Position numbers and translations under genes: made by a program. Positions 1-8,615 of a stretch of 27,775 nt of DNA are shown here, piece by piece. The DNA comes from Lewinellaceae bacterium. Lineage in GTDB: Bacteria; Bacteroidota; Bacteroidia; Chitinophagales; Saprospiraceae. A model generated the notes under the pieces. It made no database searches and was not told the origin of the DNA. It saw only the letters and a list, made by a program, of their open reading frames with translations. The stretch's first letter is position 1; every line of letters begins with the position of its first letter. Location: assembly GCA_020636075.1 (NCBI GenBank), contig JACJYO010000019.1, positions 1 to 27,775 of the forward strand. Reading direction: 5' to 3'.

Positions 1-65
1 AGGCTTGAGCATTAGTGCTGGAGATAAACCAATGGCATAGCGTTAGCGCCTACATACATACTACC

Positions 66-180
66 GAACATTTTTATTTCGCACAGATTTTACACAGAAA
101 ATCACACAGATTTCACACAGAATTTTCCGTGTAAAATCTGTGCAAACTAATCTGCGTAAAATCTGCGAGAAAAATGTCCA
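66..180. repeat. Palindromic intergenic repeat, about 115 bp
   Basis: The inner arms 81-101 (GCACAGATTTTACACAGAAAA) and 123-143 are reverse complements at 20 of 21 positions. The outer flanks, about 66-80 (ACATTTTT core) and 165-180 (AAAAATGT core), also pair, so the whole segment can fold into a long imperfect hairpin. It also contains short direct repeats of CACAGATTT. It ends about 10 bp from the stop codon of the protease gene. Only one copy is present in the window, so its mobile or REP-like nature is inference. Confidence 0.6.
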
Positions 181-190
181 GTATTATGGT

Positions 191-1183
191 CTACATATCC
201 AGCATGCTCACATCCACCGCCTGCGCGCAATACACCCCTTGGTGCCGAAGCAGTGCGTCGAAAAAACGGCTTGAAGCGCAAACGTGCGCCACATTTTCTA
301 CACTGAAATAATTTAATTCCTGTGGGGTGCAACCCGATATTCTTTCCACGGCTTTGAGCAATTGCTCCATCTGAAATGGTTCGGCCGGCATGCCGGAAAG
401 GACGATCCCTTCCCGCCGGTCATCTGTTTCATGCGGGCGCAGTGTTGCTTGCAACCGGCTGTCGATGTAAGGTTTTTCTAAAAACGGTGGCACAGTGACT
501 AGTGCTTCTGCACCCAATTGTGCCTTGATCTGCGTTGAGGTTGCTTTCGGGTCTGTCTGACAAATACGCGCGGCTTTTCCGGCTGCCCAGGCGCAAGCCA
601 TGGAGGTGCCCCGGATCGTTTTACCAGAATCCGGGTCTGCCGGGGCAGGGAAGGTGCCCCGGATGTACAGCTCCGGCTTTCCCCCCGTTTCATAGCGACC
701 GGAATAGCGCGCAATATTGCCGTTCGCGTCCAATGCCCCAACGGTCAGTACCTCCGGGTAGGCACCCGGCGTCAGCACCGTGCCCAGCCCTTTGTTTCCC
801 GAAGGCGCCACGACGAGTACGCCTCGCTCCGTCAGGGCTTTTATAAACGGCTGGAAGACAGGCGTTGGCAGGTTTATGCCCCAGGGCAGGCAAAGCACGC
901 GAATATTGGCGCGCAGCATGGCATCGAGTGCCCGCAGCAAACAAAGTATGGTTTTGCCGCGCCGGGGGATGGCAATAGCCTCAATCGCCGTGGTGCTTGG
1001 GAGGGCGTTTTCGTAGAAAGGGCCGCAAAGGATCGATGCCACCCGGCTGCCATGAAGATCACTTTTGTGCGCTTGGTTTTCGGCTTGCCAGCGGCCCGCT
1101 GCATCGAGTGTGCTTAAGCGGATGGAATATCCGGAAAGGTATGGCAGCCCGGGGTGTATCCCGATGTCGATTAGTCCGATCAC
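191..1183 (-). CDS. S8 (subtilisin) family serine peptidase, no export signal
   Basis: A 330-residue subtilase. The catalytic triad reads as Asp6 (LIDIG), His44 (DLHGSRVAS) and Ser194 (GTSMACAWAAG), with the oxyanion Asn130 in APSGNKG. All four are intact, so it should be active. The start is GTG at 1183; the frame stays open upstream without an ATG, through a low-complexity tract of TGATGAA-like units, so GTG is the best choice. There is no signal peptide or propeptide, and the catalytic Asp lies at residue 6, unlike secreted subtilisins. After the core there is a tail of about 80 residues (250-330) with several Cys that I do not recognise. This layout recalls intracellular subtilases and the protease domains of RiPP pathways, but no precursor peptide or partner gene is visible. 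Family assignment is secure; role is unknown. Confidence 0.85.
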   Translation of the reverse strand: MIGLIDIGIHPGLPYLSGYSIRLSTLDAAGRWQAENQAHKSDLHGSRVASILCGPFYENALPSTTAIEAIAIPRRGKTILCLLRALDAMLRANIRVLCLPWGINLPTPVFQPFIKALTERGVLVVAPSGNKGLGTVLTPGAYPEVLTVGALDANGNIARYSGRYETGGKPELYIRGTFPAPADPDSGKTIRGTSMACAWAAGKAARICQTDPKATSTQIKAQLGAEALVTVPPFLEKPYIDSRLQATLRPHETDDRREGIVLSGMPAEPFQMEQLLKAVERISGCTPQELNYFSVENVAHVCASSRFFDALLRHQGVYCAQAVDVSMLDM

Positions 1184-1593
1184 GGTCTTGTTGCCAATTG
1201 GGTAATGATGAATGATGAGTGATGAATGATAAATAGTTGATTCATCTACAACAGTTTAGATAGATTTCGTCATTCAAATTTTTGCACTTTAGTCAATTGA
1301 TTAAAAAAGGCAGGGGTTGAATTGCCCTTGAAAGAAACCTGACAGGAGGGGTTGAGTCAAAAGGGTTACTCGCAAAAAATGCAACAAATTTTTCACTGCC
1401 AAGACGCAAAGGTGCGGAGAATCACCCTTGGCGCCTTTGCACCTTGGCGGTGAAAACAAACAATCTACGGAGGGAAATTTTTCCCGAAGACATCTGACAC
1501 AACCTCTCGTCTTATTTCAAAATTATGAATTGTTTTACGGGCCGTCAAAACCGGATGGTACAATTTACTCCATAACAGCATAGGCAATGGTCA
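1184..1593. other. Intergenic stretch of 410 bases
   Basis: No convincing gene on either strand. It holds a short tract of TGATGAA-like units (1204-1231), the MITE-like element at 1348-1505, and otherwise AT-rich sequence. It should contain the promoter of the S8 peptidase gene, but I see no box good enough to name. Confidence 0.6.
1348..1505 (-). mobile_element. MITE-like element, copy 1 (158 bp)
   Basis: The terminal inverted repeats are GGGGTTGAGTCAAAAG at 1348-1363 and CATCTGACACAACCTC at 1491-1506 (reverse complement GAGGTTGTGTCAGATG). Between them is a long inner palindrome, 1395-1455, whose arms contain CAAGACGCAAAGGTGC and GCGCCTTTGCACCTTGG. A second copy of almost the same length lies at 26523-26679 in the opposite orientation: the reverse complement of the right part of this copy (CCGTAGATTGTT) matches the left part of the other. 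No coding capacity, so it would be non-autonomous. Confidence 0.7.
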
Positions 1594-2985
1594 CTACCGC
1601 ACCACGACAAAACGCCGATATACCCGATCCCCGCCCGCTGTATTCAACACCAACAGAAAATTCCCTGGCAGAAGGGTTGATACATCTATGGAAACCTGCT
1701 GATTCAAATCGTCCGGAGCGAAATGTTGTTGCAGCATTACTCTGCCGTACATGTCATAAACCTCCAGGGAAACAGGCACTTGCTGTCCCGTTTGTTCGGT
1801 GAATTTTAGATTCACCAAATCAGAAGCAGGGTTTGGCGAGAGCCACACCGACGGCGCTTGAAATACACCTTGCGGAGCGCTTACAAATAAAGAATCTGTA
1901 AACACTTCAATACTCCCTGTAAACTGGGACACTTCTGGTCGCCAGCCTGCGCCGACGGCAATTTTGCCATTCCAGGCGGCCGCAGCGTGCGCAATCCTGT
2001 TTTTGGTTAGCGGCGTAGTGACGTCCCACTCATTCTTATCGGCATCAAAAACATCGACGACATTGGAAGATTCATCAAGCTTGAACGTGACGGAGTTGCA
2101 GCTTCCGCCTCCAATGAAGTAGGCTTTTTTACCAATGGCTGCGGTGGTCATAAAACATCTTGGCGCAGAAAGATAGGCTTCCGACCACTCTGATCCGTTA
2201 AATACATCCACCAGTTCATATTTAAAAACAAAATCGGATGTCCCACCGGCTACAAGCAGGTAATCGCCAACGGCAATAGCGCTGCAAGCATTGCGCGCTG
2301 TTGAAAGCGAGTCGATGGACCACCCGGAAACAGGATCGTAAATATCAATACGGCTGGTCGATTCGTTCGTAAATATATTCAGGGCGCCCCCGCAAAAATA
2401 GGCGCGCCCCTTATACACTGCTGCGCACAGATCGCCCCTGGGCTGAGATAAACTATCCACCGACCACTCCCCGTTTTCGGTATTTAAAATATCTACAACA
2501 GCTAAAGAGGTGATATTGGGACCTGTTAAGGCATATCCGCCGGCAAACAGGATTTTATCACCGATAACCACCGCGCTGCCGAATGCACGCGGTACGCTCA
2601 GGTGCTTTGTGGTCATATTCCCGGTGGCAACATCCAAAATATCAACATTACTGTAGGAGGTGGTGTAGCCTAACGATCCAGTATACTTAAAGCCCCCCGC
2701 AAAATAAATTTTGCCCTTGTGTGCCGCCACCATTATTCCGCCGCGGCCAACGGAAAGCGTATCCTGCGTTAGCGTATTCGTGGCCAAATTGAGAATTTCC
2801 ACCTTGTCGTTGGCAATTGCAGCATTCCGTATGCCGCCGGCGAAATAAACATTGCCATCGAGTGCAATGGCGCTGTTGTAGAAGGTGGGCGTAATAAAAG
2901 GCGTTAATTCGATCCATTGGCCAAAGACCGGTCGGCTATGGCATTGAATCAAAATCGCAAGAAGAAGGCAAGTTTTGTTTCGCAT
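1594..2985 (-). CDS. Kelch-repeat protein secreted by the type IX system
   Basis: 463 residues. Residues 1-22 form a signal peptide (hydrophobic LLLAILIQ, then VFGQ). The body, to about residue 375, is a series of Kelch-type blades: repeated units with a buried strand followed by YFAGG, LFAGG, YFCGG, LVAGG or YFIGG and a V-D-I/V-F/L-(D/N) strand. About six or seven blades are visible, enough for one beta-propeller. The last 80 residues are a type A T9SS sorting domain, with WLSPNPASDLVNL, then LEVYDMYGRV, then a closing VYRRFVVVR. The protein is therefore expected to be exported by Sec, carried through the outer membrane by T9SS, and anchored or released at the surface. The blades may bind glycans or proteins; no catalytic site is evident. 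The start ATG has no obvious Shine-Dalgarno sequence. Confidence 0.85.
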   Translation of the reverse strand: MRNKTCLLLAILIQCHSRPVFGQWIELTPFITPTFYNSAIALDGNVYFAGGIRNAAIANDKVEILNLATNTLTQDTLSVGRGGIMVAAHKGKIYFAGGFKYTGSLGYTTSYSNVDILDVATGNMTTKHLSVPRAFGSAVVIGDKILFAGGYALTGPNITSLAVVDILNTENGEWSVDSLSQPRGDLCAAVYKGRAYFCGGALNIFTNESTSRIDIYDPVSGWSIDSLSTARNACSAIAVGDYLLVAGGTSDFVFKYELVDVFNGSEWSEAYLSAPRCFMTTAAIGKKAYFIGGGSCNSVTFKLDESSNVVDVFDADKNEWDVTTPLTKNRIAHAAAAWNGKIAVGAGWRPEVSQFTGSIEVFTDSLFVSAPQGVFQAPSVWLSPNPASDLVNLKFTEQTGQQVPVSLEVYDMYGRVMLQQHFAPDDLNQQVSIDVSTLLPGNFLLVLNTAGGDRVYRRFVVVR

Positions 2986-3346
2986 ATCGATATTAATTTA
3001 TGGCTTTATTATGTTCAAGCACCTTTTAAGTACTGTGACAAGATTATTGAATCATTTTGATCAGGTCATTTTGTTGCTGGTCAAGGCGCGAACGACGCGA
3101 ATACCTGGGGTCTTTTAGGAGTGAGCAACGCTGAACAGTGGCAAAAGGGCCGGTCACAAATGGTTTGAATAATCTTGTCACAGTACTTAATTAACTCAAG
3201 TTGCGACCTATAAAACGATAACGATAACCTGCTGTTGGCGAGGACGCCCCACAACGGCATCTCGTTGAAAAGCAAGCCCAAATCGCCATTGTTGGCGTCC
3301 TCGCCAACAATTTGCTTGAGGAGGACAATGAAGGTCACAACTTGAG
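2986..3346. other. Intergenic stretch of 361 bases made almost wholly of palindromic elements
   Basis: Apart from about 40 bp next to the Kelch gene, this gap consists of two abutting inverted-repeat elements (3027-3189 and 3188-3353), described separately. Short open frames here follow the repeat arms and look spurious. Confidence 0.65.
3027..3189. mobile_element. Palindromic MITE-like element with 24-bp terminal inverted repeats
   Basis: The arm 3027-3050 (TAAGTACTGTGACAAGATTA...) and the arm 3166-3189 are reverse complements at 23 of 24 positions, and weaker pairing continues inward for about 20 bp. The total length is 163 bp with no coding capacity. The 16-mer GTCACAGTACTTAATT at its right end (3177-3192) recurs exactly at 24870-24885 without the rest of the element. 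Confidence 0.6.
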
Positions 3347-3353
3347 TTAATTA
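3188..3353. mobile_element. Second palindromic element, abutting the first, with an inner 16-bp hairpin
   Basis: The arms 3188-3209 (TAATTAACTCAAGTTGCGAC...) and 3332-3353 are reverse complements at 21 of 22 positions. Inside, 3233-3248 (TGTTGGCGAGGACGCC) and 3294-3309 are perfect 16-bp arms around a 45-nt loop. The left end shares a TTAATTAA junction with the preceding element. The right end overlaps the stop codon (3347-3349) of the beta-helix lipoprotein gene, so the element supplies the last codons of that gene. Confidence 0.6.
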
Positions 3354-4405
3354 CAAGGATCAATCGAGGTATTGATCTTGATCCCGCCGGACACGACGTT
3401 GTTCTGCCCGCAATCTTTCACCGTTTGACCCGCGCCGGCTTTCAGGGTATTGTTGAAGGCAAAGGGCGTCAGGAATCCAAAGCGGTACGTATCGCCGGTC
3501 AGCTCGTAGTCGTAGGTGCCGTTGTTGCCGGCTTCGTTGTTTACCAGTGTGTTGTGGTTGGCGCCGTCTATGACCAGGTACCCGGCGTCAAGGTTATCGG
3601 TTGATTGGTTATTTCGGACGACCCATTTTGTGCAGGAATATTGCGCCCCGGTAGCTGTTCCATCTGGCAAAATGAATGCACCTGCGGGTACCTTGCAAAG
3701 TATGATGCCGATGTAGTTGTCGTGTACTGTGTTGCTGCGGAGGGCGCCGTTTTTATCGCAAGCCCAGATACCAAACAGACCTCCGGAAACATCGTTTTTT
3801 TCCACCGTTGCCCCGTCGCCGTTGATGACCACAATACCGTGGGCATCCGGGATATCACCGGTTTGCCAGGCGGTGGATGCGGCAATCTTGTTGTTAAACA
3901 CACGCGCCAAGGGTGATTTTTCAACGAGAATGCAGTATTGGAACCCGGAAATTTCACAATCCTGAACAACCGCCTTTTGCGAATTTTCCAGCAGAATGGC
4001 CGTGCCACCAATGGGGTTCACCGGTTCGATTTTTACACCCCGGATCGAAGAACCGCCGGCATCTTTGAAGTGCAGCGCCACGAAAATCGGCAGGGTGAAG
4101 TCGATATAAGGCGTCGAACCCATGCGCAGCACGGCGCCCGGCCGGCCGACAATATGGTGGTAGCCCGATACGACGACAGGGTCTGATTCGATATGCAGCC
4201 CCGGCTCCAGAATAACGGTTGCGCTGTTTTGAAGTGCAGCTGCCAACTGGTTGACCGAGCCGGCAGGCAGGATGGTTGCACCCCGTTCTGTAACTACCGC
4301 GGTGTCGGCGGCATTTTTAGGTGTCTCAGGATTGTCTTTCAAACAACCCGGCAACAGGCAAATTGCCGGAATTACCAGCAGCGGAAGTAGGTTCTTCTTT
4401 TTCAT
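3347..4405 (-). CDS. Right-handed beta-helix lipoprotein (NosD/pectate-lyase-like fold)
   Basis: 352 residues from the ATG at 4405; upstream in-frame codons are open but the signal sequence starts here (MKKKNLLPLLVIPAICLLPGC). It is a lipoprotein signal with the lipidated Cys at residue 21, followed by a short Pro/Ala-rich linker. From about residue 75 to 350 the protein consists of parallel beta-helix coils: GGTAILLENSQKAVVQDCEI, ARVFNNKI, HGIVVINGDGATVEKNDV, GIWACDKNGALRSNTVHDN, NNQSTDNLDAGYLV and NHNTLVNNEAG. Coils of this sort occur in polysaccharide lyases, epimerases and NosD-type carriers, but I see no diagnostic catalytic set, so the substrate is open. It lies downstream of the LytTR regulator gene on the same strand with a 194-bp gap and may be one of its targets. 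Its 3' end runs into a palindromic repeat. Confidence 0.75.
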   Translation of the reverse strand: MKKKNLLPLLVIPAICLLPGCLKDNPETPKNAADTAVVTERGATILPAGSVNQLAAALQNSATVILEPGLHIESDPVVVSGYHHIVGRPGAVLRMGSTPYIDFTLPIFVALHFKDAGGSSIRGVKIEPVNPIGGTAILLENSQKAVVQDCEISGFQYCILVEKSPLARVFNNKIAASTAWQTGDIPDAHGIVVINGDGATVEKNDVSGGLFGIWACDKNGALRSNTVHDNYIGIILCKVPAGAFILPDGTATGAQYSCTKWVVRNNQSTDNLDAGYLVIDGANHNTLVNNEAGNNGTYDYELTGDTYRFGFLTPFAFNNTLKAGAGQTVKDCGQNNVVSGGIKINTSIDPCN

Positions 4406-4599
4406 ACATTCGATTTTTTTTAAAAGAAAAGTGGACAGAATTGGCCCATCGTGGGGGGGGAGCGCTTGCCGGCGCAATCGAGGGTCGCTCTAAAATTAGG
4501 GGCGCCACCAGGCTGATTGCCCGGTTTTTTCCTGCTTTGCGGGTCTGAAAGGATAGTTGGTGGGTTTGGCTGGATAGCTTGCGAAAAACGAACGCTTGT

Positions 4600-5349
4600 T
4601 CAGATATTGCCGAGACGCTGCAACAACTCCTGCTTTTTCGGGCGGGCAACAGGCACCAGTCGGTCATTGCTCATTTTGAGTTCACCACCCTCGCCTTTGA
4701 TATACTGCCGCACTTTTTTCAGATTGGCCAGGTAAGAATTGTGCGTGCGGAAGAAATCGCCGCCGTGAAGCATTTCTTCGATTTCTTTGAGGGGTTTGAC
4801 GAACAGCATTTCCTTTTGCCGGCCTTCGAGAAATATGTTGGTGTAGTTGCCATCGGCCTGGCAGTACACGATATCGGCAACCGGCACGAAAAACAGGCCT
4901 TCGGCAGTGGGCAAGGCAATTTTTTCTTTGCCTGGTTGGGTAGGGTGCAGGTAGTTGAACAAAATTTCGCGCTGCTCGGCGAGTTGCTGTGCCGATCGTT
5001 CCTGCATCGCTTTTTGTATCGCTTCCCAAAGGTCGTTCCGGTCGACGGGTTTGAGCAGATAATCTGTGGCGCTGTACCGGAAAGCTTTCACGGCATATTC
5101 CTGGTAGGCGGTGGTAAAAATTACCTGGAAGGGAAGGTCGCGGCAGGCGTCCAGCACGCCGAAACCGTTGATTTCGGGCATATCCACGTCCAGAAATACA
5201 AGTTCGGGACGATGCTCCCAAATGGCGTCGATGGCCTGGCGGGGATGATCGTATTGCCCGATGACGGACAAGCCGGGACAATATTTTTGAATGAGCAGGG
5301 CCAGCAGCTCGAGGCAGTCTGCTTCATCGTCGATCAGGATACAGGTCAT
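4600..5349 (-). CDS. LytTR-family response regulator, partner of the Reg_prop kinase
   Basis: 249 residues. Residues 1-120 are a receiver domain with the acidic pair Asp7-Asp8, the phosphoacceptor Asp54 (VFLDVDMPE), the switch Thr80 and the conserved Lys100 (LLKPVD). Residues 138-249 are a LytTR DNA-binding domain (LFFVPVADIVYCQADGNYTN and FFRTHNSYLANLKKVRQYI). Such proteins bind paired direct repeats and activate nearby genes. The start ATG overlaps the stop of the kinase gene (ATGA, 4 bp), so the two are translationally coupled and almost certainly a cognate pair. A likely target is the beta-helix lipoprotein gene just downstream (inference). Confidence 0.93.
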   Translation of the reverse strand: MTCILIDDEADCLELLALLIQKYCPGLSVIGQYDHPRQAIDAIWEHRPELVFLDVDMPEINGFGVLDACRDLPFQVIFTTAYQEYAVKAFRYSATDYLLKPVDRNDLWEAIQKAMQERSAQQLAEQREILFNYLHPTQPGKEKIALPTAEGLFFVPVADIVYCQADGNYTNIFLEGRQKEMLFVKPLKEIEEMLHGGDFFRTHNSYLANLKKVRQYIKGEGGELKMSNDRLVPVARPKKQELLQRLGNI

Positions 5350-8300
5350 AACGATCCATTGGTTTGAAAGGTCAGGGTCACGCGGGTTCCGGCAGCGTTG
5401 CCATGCGCGTCCAGCAAATCGGTTGTTTCCACGGTGTTTTGGCTGTGGTTTTTTTGTGAAAAATAGTCGAGCCGTTCCGCAGTTACGTTCAGGCCGTGCG
5501 ATTGCCGGGCTACCGGGTTTGCGTCCTTGATGGTTTTTGCTGTCTCGCGCCCGACGCCGTTGTCTTCTATTTCAATTTTAACCTGGTTGTCCACGTCTGT
5601 CACCCGCATCAGGAGCAGACCTTTGCCATCAGGTTTATGTTGCAGGCCGTGCAGAATGGCGTTTTCCACAAAAGGCTGCAGGATCAGTGGCGGAATTTCA
5701 ACGCTTTGCAGGTCGAGATCCGGGTGTACATCCAACCGGAAATCAAATTTTTCCTTGAAGCGGATCATTTCCAGTTCCACGTAGCGGCGCAGGGTGTCCA
5801 GTTCGCGTTCCAGGGTGACGGTTTCCGTTTCCGTTCGAGCGTCGTCCAACACCCGGCGCAGGAGGGTAGCGAATTTACTGATATGATCGGAGGCTTTTTC
5901 CGTTTCATTTTTCTCCACGAATAATTTGAGCGAACTCAGGCAATTGAACACAAAGTGCGGGTTCATTTGCGACCGCAGGGCTTCCATTTTTATTTGCGCG
6001 ATCCGTTGGTTGAGCGCCGTTTTTATCGATTCCCGCTCCCGGATTTGCCGGATACGATAGCGGTAGAATGCCGTGATCAACCCGGCTATCGTCAGGAAAA
6101 CCGACAGCCTGAAATACCAGGTGCGCCACCAGGGCGGGGCGACCGAAATAACAATGGCCCTGACGTTGCTTTCGGCGAGGTCCCAAATGCCGTCGCTGTT
6201 GCTGGCTTTTACTTTCAGCGTGTAGTTTCCGGGGTCGAGATTGGTAAACGTAACGCTTCTTTTATTGCCGATATATTGCCAGGCTGTATCAAACCCGACC
6301 AGCCGGTAGGCGTACTGAATGGTATTCGGTGCGGAAAAGTCGGGCGCGGAAAAGTTGAAGCCGATTACATTTTGGTCGTACCGCAGCTTGATTTCGGTGG
6401 TATAGCCAATGTCCTGTGGCAGCATAAACCGGCTTTGCCCGGCGCCCGGATCGCCAATGGGAACCGGTTCGTTGCTCAGGCTTAAACCGGTAAACCAAAC
6501 CGCCGGCACTCCAGCGCCGGTAGTTACGCTGGTGGGGTCGAAATAATCCACGCCATTGGGGCCGCCCAAAAACAGGTTGTTGGAAAAGCGGCTTTTGCCG
6601 TATAAGAAGGCATCGAAGGTGGTGTTGAGCAAGCCCTGTTCATGCGTAAAGGTTTGAAACGTGTGGGTCGAAGGGGCAAAGCGGGTTATACCGTTGACAC
6701 CGGACAACCAAAGGTTGTTCCTGTCGTCGGGCAAGATGGCAAATACATTGTTGTTCAACAGACCGTCCCGAGTGGCATAGTGCTTGAATTTTCCGGTTTT
6801 AACATCCAGGCAGTTCAACCCGCCCCCATAAGAGCCGCTCCAGATGGTACCGGCTTCGGCTTCGTACAGGCAAAAAGCAGTGTTATCACTCATGGAAGTG
6901 GGATCGTCCGGGTCGTTGCGGTAAACCAGGAAGGAATCCTGTGCTTCGAGGTATTTCATCAATCCCCCCCGCGTGCCAAACCACAGGTCGCCGTTGCGGG
7001 TTTCGAGGATGGTGCGGCTGCTATTCATGTACACCGCGCGGTGCTGGGGGCTGTTGTTGTATTGCCGGACCGTTTGCTGTCGAAAGTCTATTTTAAACAA
7101 TCCCTGTACCCAGGCGGCCAACCAGAGGCGGCCGTTGCGGTCGCGGTAAATTTTCCGAAGGGCGATGCCCCGCAATTGTTTCAGCGCGTCGAAATGCTGT
7201 TCGAAGGCCACGAAACGCCGCTTATTTTTGTCAAATAAAAACAGGCCTCCCGCGGTACCGATCCAAAGCATGCCGTCCGCTTCTTCGAGGAAACAGGTAA
7301 GCCCGCTTTTCCATCCCTCCGGGTTGTAATCAGGTTTATATGGGAAAGGGCTTATACGGCCGGAATATAGGTTGAACAAGCGGGGGCCTTCCACGCCCGG
7401 AAGCAGCAAAACGCCCGGGCTGTATTCGAATAATTCGCAGTTTTTTTGGGGATGATCCATTGAAACAGTCAGGTCGAGCGGCGCGTGGCGGAAGCGTTCT
7501 TTGAGCGCATCCGATTTAAACAGTTTGTCTCTCCCGGAGTGGAACCAGGTGATGCCTTTGGAACTTTTCAAACAGTAATCAATTTCCGTGGTGGATTGCT
7601 TGCTACCGTTCAGTTGGGCAAAAAGCGGCCCCGTTACCACTGCAGTGACCGGATTTAGCCGGTAAATACCGTTTTCCGTGCAAACCATAAAGTGATCGCC
7701 CATCGTCGCTATGCTCCTGACTTTCGCCCCCCGGAGGCCTGCAACTTCTGTCAACACCCCCCTGGCGCGATCCAGCCGGGAAAGCCCGGTGGTACCGACG
7801 ATCCATAACGATGGGAGCGACCTTTGTTGTGCAGAAAGGGCGCTGCCATATATTCCCCTGATTTGACCGCCGGGAAGGTCTACCGCTATTTCCTGTGCTT
7901 TCCCACCGTAAGGCAGGTAACAGAGTGTGCTGTTTTGTACAAAATAAATGCCCGCCGAATCCGGGACAACAGCGCGGATGAGCGTTGTTTGGTCTTGCCG
8001 GACAAATTGGCTCTCGCCGGGCCCGAGCCCGTACAATCCATCGCTGGTTGCTACCCACAGGGCGCCGTATTTGTCCAGGTCAAGATCGCGAATTTCAACG
8101 TTACCGATACCGGATCCGTTTATCTCGGAATACCGCGTGAAACGCTGTTTTTTGGAATCGAAGAAATTCAAGCCTTGCTGGGTTCCGATCCAGAAATCGC
8201 CGTCCGGATTTTCCAGTATCCTATTGATTTTGTTGTCGCCGATGCTATTGTGGTCGTTCGGATAATGTTGGTAATGCCGGATCTCATACCCGTCGTACCG

Positions 8301-8501
8301 GTACAATCCGGTATAGGCGCCGATCCACAGGAATCCCTTGCTATCCTCGTACAGGTAGGTCACTTGTAAAAAGGAAATGCTGGGTGGGAAAAGCACCGGT
8401 TCCAGGCGAATAATTGTTTCAGGGGGCTGCGCACTGCAAACACCCGCGATGCAGCACATTCGAAAGAGAATACAAACCGCCGTCTTGTAAGAAATTTTCA
8501 T
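5346..8501 (-). CDS. Reg_prop/Y_Y_Y sensor histidine kinase (LytS-type kinase core)
   Basis: 1051 residues. Residues 1-24 are a signal peptide (VCSA-Q). Residues about 40-700 form two seven-bladed Reg_prop propellers, with recurrent motifs such as YEDSKGFLWIGAYTGLYRYD, NPDGDFWIGTQQGLNFFD and DRNGRLWLAAWVQGLFKID. A Y_Y_Y domain follows (about 709-790: YAYRLVGFDTAWQYIG...PGNYTLKVKASN), then one membrane helix (about 797-814), a short coiled coil and a His_kinase core with the phospho-His849 in QMNPHFVFN. The HATPase follows (N box ENAILHGL near 946-953, DNGVG). Reg_prop kinases usually sense extracytoplasmic ligands, often glycans, in the periplasm. Unlike the classic Bacteroides hybrid regulators it has no fused receiver or AraC domain; the output is the overlapping LytTR gene. 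No SusC/SusD genes are nearby. Confidence 0.93.
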   Translation of the reverse strand: MKISYKTAVCILFRMCCIAGVCSAQPPETIIRLEPVLFPPSISFLQVTYLYEDSKGFLWIGAYTGLYRYDGYEIRHYQHYPNDHNSIGDNKINRILENPDGDFWIGTQQGLNFFDSKKQRFTRYSEINGSGIGNVEIRDLDLDKYGALWVATSDGLYGLGPGESQFVRQDQTTLIRAVVPDSAGIYFVQNSTLCYLPYGGKAQEIAVDLPGGQIRGIYGSALSAQQRSLPSLWIVGTTGLSRLDRARGVLTEVAGLRGAKVRSIATMGDHFMVCTENGIYRLNPVTAVVTGPLFAQLNGSKQSTTEIDYCLKSSKGITWFHSGRDKLFKSDALKERFRHAPLDLTVSMDHPQKNCELFEYSPGVLLLPGVEGPRLFNLYSGRISPFPYKPDYNPEGWKSGLTCFLEEADGMLWIGTAGGLFLFDKNKRRFVAFEQHFDALKQLRGIALRKIYRDRNGRLWLAAWVQGLFKIDFRQQTVRQYNNSPQHRAVYMNSSRTILETRNGDLWFGTRGGLMKYLEAQDSFLVYRNDPDDPTSMSDNTAFCLYEAEAGTIWSGSYGGGLNCLDVKTGKFKHYATRDGLLNNNVFAILPDDRNNLWLSGVNGITRFAPSTHTFQTFTHEQGLLNTTFDAFLYGKSRFSNNLFLGGPNGVDYFDPTSVTTGAGVPAVWFTGLSLSNEPVPIGDPGAGQSRFMLPQDIGYTTEIKLRYDQNVIGFNFSAPDFSAPNTIQYAYRLVGFDTAWQYIGNKRSVTFTNLDPGNYTLKVKASNSDGIWDLAESNVRAIVISVAPPWWRTWYFRLSVFLTIAGLITAFYRYRIRQIRERESIKTALNQRIAQIKMEALRSQMNPHFVFNCLSSLKLFVEKNETEKASDHISKFATLLRRVLDDARTETETVTLERELDTLRRYVELEMIRFKEKFDFRLDVHPDLDLQSVEIPPLILQPFVENAILHGLQHKPDGKGLLLMRVTDVDNQVKIEIEDNGVGRETAKTIKDANPVARQSHGLNVTAERLDYFSQKNHSQNTVETTDLLDAHGNAAGTRVTLTFQTNGSL

Positions 8502-8536
8502 ACAGATATCGACCGGGGTTTGCCGGTAGAGCTTCT

Positions 8537-8544
8537 CAAATTTA
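8537..8544 (-). promoter_or_regulatory. Candidate -7 box for the Reg_prop kinase operon
   Basis: The minus strand reads TAAATTTG, an exact match to the Bacteroidota -7 form TAnnTTTG, 36 bp before the kinase start codon. No convincing TTTG is found at the -33 position, so the call rests on one box. Confidence 0.4.
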
Positions 8545-8615
8545 CGCGTTTTTGTCTTGCGTAATATCTACTAAAAAAGTCTATCTACCGTTGTTTGAAC
8601 GCACTTGGCTACTTC

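Noticed and set aside
1395..1455. CRISPR-like or terminator reading of the CGCAAAGG palindrome
   Set aside because: There is no array of spaced repeats, the hairpin is followed by no T tract, and terminal inverted repeats enclose it, so a MITE-like element explains it better.
3081..3338. 85-codon open frame on the minus strand in the palindromic region
   Set aside because: It reads through both palindromic elements and has no family resemblance; the frame follows the repeat arms.
4579..5367. 262-codon open frame on the plus strand
   Set aside because: It lies opposite the LytTR regulator gene, has no recognisable domain, and arises from the codon pattern of the real gene.
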